NCBI GenBank assembly: GCA_027356675.1
Contig: DAHVXO010000223.1
Location: 1 to 5,650, forward strand
Length of the DNA: 5,650 bases
Source of the DNA: Symbiobacteriaceae bacterium
GTDB taxonomy: Bacteria > Bacillota_E > Symbiobacteriia > Symbiobacteriales > Symbiobacteriaceae
Reading direction: 5' to 3'
The notes under the pieces are model-generated. The model was given only the letters and a program-made list of their open reading frames with translations. It was not told the origin of the DNA and did no database searches. The position numbers were made by a program, and so were the translations under genes. Of the stretch, positions 1 through 4,851 are shown piece after piece. How positions within the stretch are numbered: the first letter of the stretch is position 1; each line of letters opens with the position of its first letter.

Positions 1-1
1 A

Positions 2-64
2 GCACCGGCCGTGGCCAGTTCGGCGCCGGTGGCAATCACCGCAACCAAGACCCCGGTCCCGTGA
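2..64 (+). CDS. possible C-terminal tail of an upstream gene (partial, doubtful)
   Basis: One plus-strand frame is open from the left edge to a TGA at 62-64 and gives a 20-residue Ala/Pro/Thr/Val-rich tail ending in KTPVP. It could be the end of a gene starting outside the window. The support is weak, because only 20 codons are visible and the composition is low-complexity. A competing reading lies on the minus strand: the frame from about 166 down to base 1 is open and encodes VAVIATGAEL at roughly bases 45 to 16, which resembles a VAVISTGDEL-type motif seen in MoeA proteins. That frame has no good start codon and no ribosome binding site. I cannot decide between the two, and neither may be a gene. 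Confidence 0.22.
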   Translation, partial: APAVASSAPVAITATKTPVP

Positions 65-128
65 TGCGCGACCCGGCGGCTGGCGGAGCCGAAATCCGTA
101 ACACTTCGGGTGGGCCACTGCCGCCCAA

Positions 129-167
129 AAGGAACAGACCAAGCATCCGGGGCATACCCTGTTCCTT
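129..167. promoter_or_regulatory. inverted repeat around a candidate sigma-E-type -10 upstream of sigK
   Basis: AAGGAACAG at 129-137 is perfectly inverted as CTGTTCCTT at 159-167, with 21 bases between the arms. Inside lies CATACCCT (153-160), which matches the sigma-E -10 consensus CATACAnT at all but one fixed position. In known spore formers sigK is transcribed by sigma-E RNA polymerase, later with autoregulation, so the position is sensible: a start site near 167 would leave a leader of about 15 bases carrying the ribosome binding site. I do not see a convincing -35 element, and the left arm occupies roughly that place. The dyad could be an operator, an RNA hairpin or chance. No T-run follows it on the plus strand, so it is not an obvious terminator. 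Confidence 0.3.
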
Positions 168-182
168 ACCAGGAAGGGAGGG

Positions 183-902
183 GTGAGTGTGCTGTCCTCC
201 ATGTTCGGGGCCCTGGGGGAACTGATCGTGCGGGGCCTCATGGTGCTGACCGGGTACATAACCAACTCGAGCACGTTCCCGCAGCCGTTGAATGAAGAGG
301 AGGAGGCCCGGTATCTTACGCGGCTCCAGAACGGGGACAACGAGGCCCGAGCCGTCCTCATCGAGCGCAATCTCCGGCTCGTCGCCCATATTGTTAAGAA
401 GTTCGACAATACAGGTGAGGAAACGGACGACCTCATCTCGATCGGCACGGTCGGACTAATCAAGGCCATTGGGACGTTCAGGCCCGACAAAGGTACTCGC
501 CTGGCGACGTACGCGGCGCGCTGTATCGAGAACGAGATACTCATGCACTTGCGAAGCCTGAAGCGTGTGCGCGGCGAAGTCTCGCTTTACGATCCGATTG
601 GTGTGGATCGCGAAGGCAATGAAATTACTCTTATTGATGTTCTGGGCAGCGACCCGGACGTGGTCCCCGACCTCGTGGGCAAGCGCCTGGACGAAAGCCG
701 TCTGCGTGAAAAGCTGAAGAAGCTTGCCGGCAAGGAACGGCAGGTCTTAGAGCTCCGGTACGGCATCGCCGGGGGCGCACGCAAGACCCAGCGGGAGATT
801 GCCCGCATGCTCGGCATCTCCCGCAGCTACGTTAGCCGGATCGAAAAGAAGGCAGTGCTGAAGCTCTGCCGTGAGCTGTTCGACGAGGGATACTCCCAAT
901 AG
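183..902 (+). CDS. sigK: RNA polymerase sporulation sigma factor SigK (pro-sigma-K)
   Basis: This 239-residue protein is a sigma-70 family factor of the sporulation sigma-K type, the late mother-cell factor that drives coat and cortex maturation genes. Residues 1-24 form a hydrophobic pro-sequence. The processing site known in B. subtilis aligns with Gly24/Tyr25, just before YITNSSTFPQPL. Region 2 spans about 56-128 with NLRLVAHIVKKF (63-74), DDLISIGTVGLIKAI (82-96) and ATYAARCIENEILMHLR (108-124). Region 4 spans about 176-235 and contains the helix-turn-helix TQREIARMLGISRSYVSRIE (202-221). LVAHIVKKF and the SRSYVSRIEK ending favour SigK over SigE. The length is close to the family norm of about 240. 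The reading frame is continuous across the ATYAARCIENE region where the skin element splits sigK in B. subtilis, so no rearrangement is needed. The GTG at 183 follows AGGAAGGGAGGG (171-182); GTG at 189 is an alternative start two codons later. Confidence 0.95.
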   Translation: MSVLSSMFGALGELIVRGLMVLTGYITNSSTFPQPLNEEEEARYLTRLQNGDNEARAVLIERNLRLVAHIVKKFDNTGEETDDLISIGTVGLIKAIGTFRPDKGTRLATYAARCIENEILMHLRSLKRVRGEVSLYDPIGVDREGNEITLIDVLGSDPDVVPDLVGKRLDESRLREKLKKLAGKERQVLELRYGIAGGARKTQREIARMLGISRSYVSRIEKKAVLKLCRELFDEGYSQ

Positions 903-908
903 GCCTAC

Positions 909-940
909 TGCAGGGGTCCGGTGTACACCGGGCTCCTGCG
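909..940. terminator. hairpin between convergent genes, probable shared terminator
   Basis: The arms 911-923 and 926-938 pair across 13 positions, including two G-U wobbles, and the pairing extends outward to 909-940. TGTACA lies at the centre, so the real loop is about four bases (GTAC). The hairpin starts 6 bases after the sigK stop and 58 bases beyond the stop of the opposing minus-strand gene, a typical place for a terminator serving both. The weakness is the missing T-tract: TCCGATTTC follows on the plus strand and no T-run follows on the minus strand. It may act as an RNA 3'-end stabiliser or as an imperfect intrinsic terminator. Confidence 0.5.
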
Positions 941-997
941 TCCGATTTCAGCGCCTTTTACGCGAAGTCCCGTGGCCCCTTCCATTTTGCCCTGCGA

Positions 998-1471
998 TCA
1001 GGATACCTGCTCAATGCCTTCCTGGTTGAGCAGCCCGATGAAAAGTCCTTCGAGCCCGCGCACAGTGCGGGTACCGAGGTACTCGCTGACACGCTGGGCG
1101 TCCAGCAACGACTCCGGAAGCGACGCCTGCATGACCGTAAGCTGGAAGGTGTTCGGGTGATCCGGGCTGAGCCGCAGGCGGGCCAGCACATTGCCTTTGC
1201 CGCGCCCGCGTGCCACCGACGCTCGGATGACCCACGCCAGGTCTGCATGGTCGAGCCGTTCTTCGTATTCGGCTGTGGAGATGCCGGCCTGCCAAAGCGG
1301 GGGTGCTCCGTTTTCCGGGGTTTCGACAACGGGCTGGAGCACCCACCGCGGGGATTTCGGTCCAGTCTCGGCAAGGAACGGCGGTAGCAGGTCCCGTGCA
1401 AGGGCGGCGGCGACCTTGCGTAGGGTCCACCCGTCGGGCAGGCGGAATTCCACGGCTGTAGATGTGGTCAT
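998..1471 (-). CDS. conserved-looking hypothetical protein, 157 residues
   Basis: I do not recognise this protein. The ATG at 1471 begins MTTSTAVEFRLPDGW and is preceded by AAGAGGAGG (plus coordinates 1484-1492), about 12 bases upstream, which is slightly long spacing. An in-frame ATG further upstream at 1603 would run back over the neighbouring gene's end without a ribosome binding site, so I chose 1471. The protein has no signal peptide, no membrane segment and no cysteine. It mixes helical stretches (about 16-33 and 119-150) with strand-like segments (WVLQPVVE 43-50, ADLAWVIRASVARG 76-89, NTFQLTVMQASL 107-118), suggesting a small soluble alpha/beta domain. RGRGKGN (88-94) is a basic turn. 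The balanced composition and G/C-rich third positions support coding on this strand. It lies 88 bases downstream of the stalk-domain gene on the same strand, probably in one transcription unit, and converges on sigK. Its function is unknown. Confidence 0.72.
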   Translation of the reverse strand: MTTSTAVEFRLPDGWTLRKVAAALARDLLPPFLAETGPKSPRWVLQPVVETPENGAPPLWQAGISTAEYEERLDHADLAWVIRASVARGRGKGNVLARLRLSPDHPNTFQLTVMQASLPESLLDAQRVSEYLGTRTVRGLEGLFIGLLNQEGIEQVS

Positions 1472-1559
1472 GTGAGCCCCGAGCCTCCTCTTAGGGTGGG
1501 TGAAAGTGTTGCTAGGGTGCCCCGGAGACGAGCCGCACATGCGGCGAACCGTAGGGGCC

Positions 1560-2372
1560 TCACCAGCCGCGGACCCATTGGCAGGCTGCGGCACGGGCCG
1601 CACTGCGCGAGGTCTCGGCGGGCGCCAGGAGCATACGAGCCAGATTCTCGGGCCAGGACCCGCAGCCTCCTGCTGCCTGGGACGCCTGAACGGACGTCCA
1701 GGTAGGGGTGACCTCGGCTGCAGCGGTTATGTACCGGAGATACTCAATGGAGGCGAGGGTAGGTCCCAGCCCCTCGCTGTCCGTGACTGCTGGTGGTGCC
1801 GTGTTCACCGGGGCGGCGACCTGTGGGCGGGCTGACGATTCGGGTTCTGGGTCCCACGCCGGGTCAACGACTACGATTCGGTCCTGGTACCACCGGAGGC
1901 CCACGCCCAGAGCTCCGGCAACCTGGCGGACGGGCGCATAGACCTTGCCGTTGCAGAGCACGGCTTGGCTGGCGCGGGATTCACCGTCAACAACTGCGAC
2001 TGCAGTGTCCTGGTGACCGGCAGGAAACTGGAAGGCAAGGGTATGGGTACCACGCACGAACGTTGCGGTGCGTGTCGCATCGTTCCACTGCACGCCACCA
2101 GGGGATGTTGACAGAACGGCAAGGAGTGCGCGGACCGGCACCATTGCGCGGTCTATCGCGTCATCGACGTATGGGCCGAAGTCGTCGTCCGGGTCGACCT
2201 GGGTAAACGAGTATCCCAGACCGGGTCGTGCCAGCAGCGTGAGACTGGCGCGGCCACCTTGTCCACAGAGTCCAGACGCCTGCAGCGGCCGGCCCGACAC
2301 CCCGATGCTCCCGGCCATGACCACGAAAGCCAGCAGCAGGCGTACTGCCGCCCGTACGGGACGATTTCCCAC
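1560..2372 (-). CDS. secreted copper-amine-oxidase N-terminal-like (stalk domain) protein
   Basis: This 270-residue exported protein starts at GTG 2372, with GAGGGGG about 11 bases upstream on the minus strand. Residues 1-32 form a signal peptide: basic RPVRAAVR, a hydrophobic core LLLAFVVMAGSIGV (12-25), and likely cleavage after LQA (30-32). Residues about 77-170 carry two copies of the stalk-domain pattern typical of Cu_amine_oxidN1: MVPVRALLAVL...GGVQWNDATRTATFVRG (77-108) and LCNGKVYAPVRQVAGALGV...RIVVVD (139-170). Such domains are abundant in Firmicute surface proteins, where they act as envelope-associated or protein-protein modules; no amine oxidase catalytic part is present. A Pro-rich linker (171-196) leads to a C-terminal region (about 198-270) that I do not recognise. 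The four cysteines (36, 140, 237, 264) could form two disulfides outside the cell. No S-layer, sortase or membrane anchor is visible, so the protein may be freely secreted. Its specific role is unknown. Confidence 0.82.
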   Translation of the reverse strand: MGNRPVRAAVRLLLAFVVMAGSIGVSGRPLQASGLCGQGGRASLTLLARPGLGYSFTQVDPDDDFGPYVDDAIDRAMVPVRALLAVLSTSPGGVQWNDATRTATFVRGTHTLAFQFPAGHQDTAVAVVDGESRASQAVLCNGKVYAPVRQVAGALGVGLRWYQDRIVVVDPAWDPEPESSARPQVAAPVNTAPPAVTDSEGLGPTLASIEYLRYITAAAEVTPTWTSVQASQAAGGCGSWPENLARMLLAPAETSRSAARAAACQWVRGW

Positions 2373-2438
2373 GTTCCACCGTGCCCCCTCAATCTTGGAC
2401 TAGCTGGATGCCTCGATCCATTTTAGCCCCTGGAGTAG

Positions 2439-2447
2439 TGGTACAGT
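2439..2447 (+). promoter_or_regulatory. possible extended -10 element (TGGTACAGT)
   Basis: TGGTACAGT resembles an extended -10 (TGn plus a TACAGT hexamer) and is nearly identical to the element at 2538-2546, exactly 99 bases downstream. No recognisable -35 lies 17 bases upstream. It falls in the roughly 200-base control region between the divergent stalk-protein gene and yqeG. It may be a second promoter for the plus-strand unit. On the minus strand the same stretch reads TATAACTGTACCA, so it could equally contribute a -10 (TATAAC) for the stalk-protein gene. Weak on its own. Confidence 0.22.
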
Positions 2448-2537
2448 TATAGGAAAATCACGTAGGTGGCGAAAAAAGTTGTCCAGGGGTGAAACGGGGT
2501 CGGTCAGCCGGATGCGCTGGCAGGTGACGGTACGGCG

Positions 2538-2546
2538 TGGTACAAT
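2538..2546 (+). promoter_or_regulatory. candidate extended -10 promoter of the yqeG-aroE unit
   Basis: TGGTACAAT combines a TGn extension with TACAAT, one base from the TATAAT consensus of the vegetative sigma-A type. The place of the -35 (2518-2523, TGGCAG, spacer 17) matches TTGACA poorly, which is tolerable for an extended -10. A start site near 2553 would give a leader of about 20 bases containing the GGAGGT ribosome binding site of yqeG. This is the best promoter candidate I see for the plus-strand genes. Confidence 0.45.
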
Positions 2547-2558
2547 AAGTGCCTATCT

Positions 2559-2564
2559 GGAGGT
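2559..2564 (+). promoter_or_regulatory. ribosome binding site that fixes the yqeG start
   Basis: GGAGGT at 2559-2564 is a strong Shine-Dalgarno match. It directly abuts the upstream in-frame GTG at 2565, which therefore cannot be the start, and it is 9 bases from the GTG at 2574. The later GTG is preferred. Confidence 0.7.
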
Positions 2565-2573
2565 GTGTCACCA

Positions 2574-3083
2574 GTGGCGACGCTGCGGCCCGGCGAATAC
2601 CGGGAGTCGATCTTCAAGATCGACCTTGAGCGACTAAGACAAAGGGGCATCCGGGCCATTATGCTGGACTTGGACAACACCCTCGTGCAATGGAACCATC
2701 CGGAGCCGCCCGCCGGGCTAGTCGCCTGGCTGGAGCGGGTGAAGGCTGCCGGGTTCTCGGTTTGCATCGTCTCGAACAACAGTGGCACCCGTGTTAGTCA
2801 ATTTGCCGGCAAGGTCGGTATTCCCTTTATCGCGAAGGCGGGGAAACCCAGGCGCAAGGGCTTTCGGGCGGCGATGGCCCTCCTGGGCGTCACGCCGGCG
2901 CAAACCGCCGTCGTCGGCGACCAGATTTTCACGGATGTGCTGGGGGGGAACCGGGCTGGCGCTCACACAATCCTGGTGGTACCTCTGGACCCGCGGGAGT
3001 TCATCGGGACCCGGCTGGTGCGGACTGTGGAACGCCTCATCCTCCGATTCCTGGACCGCAAAGGCCTCCTGACTGACCGCTGA
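2574..3083 (+). CDS. yqeG: YqeG-family HAD (subclass IIIA) phosphatase
   Basis: This 169-residue cytoplasmic protein is a HAD-superfamily phosphatase of the YqeG type, related to the Gep4/PGP phosphatase family. The start GTG 2574 yields MATLRPGEYRESIFKIDLERL, which matches the usual short N-terminal lead of YqeG proteins. HAD motif I is MLDLDNTLV (30-38), with nucleophile Asp32 and acid/base Asp34. Motif II is VSNNSGT (66-72), motif III the Lys in AGKPRRKGF (89-97), and motif IV GDQIFTDVLGG (115-125), where Asp116 and Asp121 would bind Mg2+. Spacing and length fit the compact cap-less subclass. In B. subtilis yqeG lies in an operon with yqeH and the shikimate dehydrogenase gene, and here it is again just upstream of aroE. 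The yeast homologue Gep4 dephosphorylates phosphatidylglycerophosphate; whether this protein does so is inference. A gap of about 200 bases to aroE leaves room for regulation or a tiny gene. Confidence 0.92.
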   Translation: MATLRPGEYRESIFKIDLERLRQRGIRAIMLDLDNTLVQWNHPEPPAGLVAWLERVKAAGFSVCIVSNNSGTRVSQFAGKVGIPFIAKAGKPRRKGFRAAMALLGVTPAQTAVVGDQIFTDVLGGNRAGAHTILVVPLDPREFIGTRLVRTVERLILRFLDRKGLLTDR

Positions 3084-3121
3084 GGTTTTGGACTGACCCG
3101 ATCTGACACTTTTCAAGTGGC

Positions 3122-3169
3122 CCCTCCCCGTTTGATGGACCTGGGGGTCCTGACGGAGAGGGTGCTTTT
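3122..3169 (+). promoter_or_regulatory. hairpin between yqeG and aroE: possible attenuator or SD-masking stem
   Basis: CCCTCCCCG (3122-3130) pairs with CGGAGAGGG (3154-3162) at 8 of 9 positions, and an inner GGACC/GGTCC stem (3137-3141 with 3146-3150) nests inside. TGCTTTT follows (3163-3169), so the element could be a weak intrinsic terminator 38 bases after the yqeG stop. The 3' arm contains GGAGAGG, a good Shine-Dalgarno match 6 bases before a TTG that opens a small frame, so it could instead hide that site. A smaller hairpin, CACTT-TTC-AAGTG (3107-3119), sits just before it. The two readings make different predictions about aroE transcription, and the sequence alone does not choose. Confidence 0.4.
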
Positions 3170-3272
3170 GCTGATACGGGTGTTTCTTGCCGATGATCTG
3201 GCGGCAGCGCTGGTCCACGCCGCGATGTGGCCGTGGCGGGAAGGGTTCCTCGCCGGCGGGGGAGAAGTGTAG
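3168..3272 (+). CDS. possible small protein (34 residues) upstream of aroE
   Basis: A short open frame fills the yqeG-aroE gap. From TTG 3168, with GGAGAGG at 3155-3161 and spacing 6, it encodes 34 residues. A longer form from ATG 3135 would have 45 residues but no ribosome binding site. The product has a hydrophobic/amphipathic stretch (IRVFLADDLAAALVHAAMW) followed by PWREGF and a Gly-rich end, possibly a short membrane-associated helix. About 78 percent of third positions in the 45-codon frame are G or C, like the neighbouring genes. Its TAG (3270-3272) overlaps the aroE ribosome binding site AGGAGG (3271-3276), an arrangement typical of translational coupling, so it could also be a leader peptide. 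I do not recognise the sequence, and it may be a chance frame in GC-rich DNA. Confidence 0.38.
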   Translation: MLIRVFLADDLAAALVHAAMWPWREGFLAGGGEV

Positions 3273-3276
3273 GAGG
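3271..3276 (+). promoter_or_regulatory. ribosome binding site supporting the TTG start of aroE
   Basis: A perfect AGGAGG lies 5 bases before TTG 3282. A second purine-rich match, GAGAGGGG (3294-3301), lies 7 bases before an in-frame GTG at 3309. The upstream site is the stronger match, so TTG 3282 is preferred, but initiation at 3309 would also give a complete enzyme. Confidence 0.6.
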
Positions 3277-3281
3277 ACTAG

Positions 3282-4190
3282 TTGATCTCTGGTGAGAGGG
3301 GAAACCGCGTGTCTCAACCTGGACCGTTCGGGAGCCAAGTCCGTCAACTCGGTATCATTGGGTATCCCGTAGGCCATTCGCTGTCGCCGGCGATGCACAA
3401 TGAGGCCTTCCGGCAGCAACGGATGAACTGCTTCTACGGGGCGTACGCCGTCGAACCGGCGCAACTCAAGGCGGCCGTGGACGGATTCCGGGCCCTCGGT
3501 TTCCTGGGTGTGAATGTGACCATCCCATATAAGGAAACGGTCATCGCCTTTCTTGATGAGGTCGCGCCCACTGCACGGCAGGTGGGTGCGGTTAACACGG
3601 TGGTCAACCGGGGCGGCCGGCTGGTCGGTTACAATACCGATGGCTGGGGCTTCATCTCCAGCCTTGACGAGTCCGGGGTGAAGCCAGCCGGACTGAACGC
3701 GGTGGTGTTGGGCGCAGGCGGCGCCGCTCGTTCCGTGGCGGTCCACCTGGCGCTGGCCGGCGTCAAGCGGCTTACCATCAGCAACCGGTCACCTGAACGG
3801 GCCGAGGAGCTGGCGCAGGTCGTTCGGACGGTCTGTGCGGATCTCCCGGTTCAGGGCGTCGCAGCCCACTCCGGCGAGGAACGCATCGCGTTAATCGATG
3901 CGGGCCTTGTTATCAATTGTACACCATTAGGGATGCACCCGGATGAGGCGGCGACGCCCATTGCGGATATTAACCTTTTGCCGCAGGGCGCGGTCGTCTA
4001 CGACACCGTTTATACGCCGGCGGAGACCCGGCTCATCAAGGATGCCCGCCAGCGTGGCATCAAGGCCGTGGGTGGGCTGGGCATGCTCGTGCATCAAGGG
4101 GCCTGCGCCTGGGAGTACTGGTTTGGGCGCCGGGGTCCGGTGGCTGTTATGGCTGCGGCCGCGAAGACCGCTCTGGAGGGACGCGTATGA
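3282..4190 (+). CDS. aroE: shikimate dehydrogenase (NADP+)
   Basis: AroE reduces 3-dehydroshikimate to shikimate with NADPH in the cytoplasm, the fourth step of the chorismate pathway. From TTG 3282 the protein has 302 residues, slightly long for the family (about 270-290) because of some 20 extra N-terminal residues before [21 protein letters not shown]. The shikimate-binding SLSP motif is at 33-36. The catalytic Lys84 lies in [12 protein letters not shown] (76-87), Asn105 in GAVNTV and the paired Asp120 in GYNTDGWGF. The Rossmann glycine loop is LGAGGAAR (143-150), and NRS at 168-170 is the NADP phosphate-binding turn, which favours NADP over [13 protein letters not shown] (211-220), YDTVYTP (240-246) and [10 protein letters not shown] (265-274), with conserved Gln272, complete the fold. 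Its stop overlaps the start of the peptidase gene (ATGA, 4187-4190), indicating translational coupling. All key residues are present. Confidence 0.96.
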   Translation: MISGERGNRVSQPGPFGSQVRQLGIIGYPVGHSLSPAMHNEAFRQQRMNCFYGAYAVEPAQLKAAVDGFRALGFLGVNVTIPYKETVIAFLDEVAPTARQVGAVNTVVNRGGRLVGYNTDGWGFISSLDESGVKPAGLNAVVLGAGGAARSVAVHLALAGVKRLTISNRSPERAEELAQVVRTVCADLPVQGVAAHSGEERIALIDAGLVINCTPLGMHPDEAATPIADINLLPQGAVVYDTVYTPAETRLIKDARQRGIKAVGGLGMLVHQGACAWEYWFGRRGPVAVMAAAAKTALEGRV

Positions 4191-4825
4191 ACGCCGGGAA
4201 CTTGCTTGTTGGAGTGGCTCTCGGAGCGGCCCTGGGGTATGGTGGGGCCCGTCTGGCCCCGCGCTGGCTGCAAAAGCCCCAGTGGGGACCGAGCGCGTAT
4301 GTGGCTGCGGTGGCCAACGCTGTGCTTGTCGGTCTCCTGGCGGGTTCGCACGGCCTGGGGCGTTACTTTTGGACCCAGCTGATTTTCGTCAGCATTCTCA
4401 CCCTGGCCTCGCTGGTAGATCTGCACGAGCGCATCATCCCCAACGAGGTCGTGCTATTCGGTCTGGTCGCCGGTGTTCTGCTGGCCCTGGTTGCGCCATA
4501 CCCGGAGCGGTCCTGGCTGCAGGCGCTGGCGGGCGCGGGAGCGGGATTCGGATTCTTGCTGGTTCTGGCGCTGCTGGTCAAGGGCGGCATGGGGCTGGGG
4601 GATGTGAAGCTCGCCGCCGTAATCGGCCTGTTCCTTGGCCTCAAATGGGTGGGGATGGGTCTTGTCTTTGCGTTCCTGGCAGGTGGGGTGCTAAGCGGAT
4701 TGCTCCTGCTCCTGCGCATCGTCGGCCGCAAGGACCACGTGCCGTTCGGGCCCTTCCTGGCCCTGGGCGCCGCCGTGACTGCCGTCTACGGTCCGCAGAT
4801 CTGGCAATGGTATACTTCGCTGTAG
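4187..4825 (+). CDS. prepilin peptidase (A24 family), short form without zinc domain
   Basis: This 212-residue polytopic membrane aspartic peptidase belongs to the type IV prepilin peptidase family (A24), which cleaves leader peptides of prepilins and pseudopilins at the cytoplasmic membrane face. The two catalytic aspartates are in [15 protein letters not shown] (75-89, Asp78) and [15 protein letters not shown] (134-148, Asp139, the GxGD motif). [11 protein letters not shown] (185-195) is the usual C-terminal signature. About six to seven hydrophobic segments are visible. The N-terminal cytoplasmic domain carrying the CxxC pairs in PilD/ComC proteins is absent: the protein has no cysteine at all and is shorter than the usual 230-290 residues. 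N-methylation activity is therefore doubtful. The ATG overlaps the aroE stop by 4 bases, with GGAGGG at 4175-4180, and the gene ends 26 bases before aroC. No pilin or assembly genes are in the window, so its substrates must be encoded elsewhere. Confidence 0.93.
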   Translation: MNAGNLLVGVALGAALGYGGARLAPRWLQKPQWGPSAYVAAVANAVLVGLLAGSHGLGRYFWTQLIFVSILTLASLVDLHERIIPNEVVLFGLVAGVLLALVAPYPERSWLQALAGAGAGFGFLLVLALLVKGGMGLGDVKLAAVIGLFLGLKWVGMGLVFAFLAGGVLSGLLLLLRIVGRKDHVPFGPFLALGAAVTAVYGPQIWQWYTSL

Positions 4826-4851
4826 GAACACAACGTGGGGGGAAGGTCCGA

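Noticed and set aside
110..389. Short frames overlapping the sigK start on both strands
   Set aside because: They overlap a certain sigK gene in other frames and show no recognisable domain or better ribosome binding site.
1532..1545. Palindrome GCCGCA-CA-TGCGGC between the two minus-strand genes
   Set aside because: A 6-bp stem with a 2-base centre and no following T-run is common by chance in DNA of this GC content; I could not tie it to a promoter or a gene end.
1157..2206. Several plus-strand open frames of 76-137 codons
   Set aside because: They are opposite the two minus-strand genes. Only the minus reading gives a signal peptide and a stalk-domain pattern, and the plus readings are Arg/Gly/Pro-rich.
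3290..3312. T-box-like string GAGAGGGGAAACCGCG near the aroE start
   Set aside because: It resembles the AGGGTGGnACCGCG T-box core but lacks the GTGG and is one base short. It lies inside the aroE coding start, and no terminator or specifier stem follows.
2718..3746. Long minus-strand open frame of about 340 codons
   Set aside because: It is antisense to yqeG and aroE, both with complete catalytic motifs. The translation is His/Pro/Arg-rich and typical of a GC-rich shadow frame.
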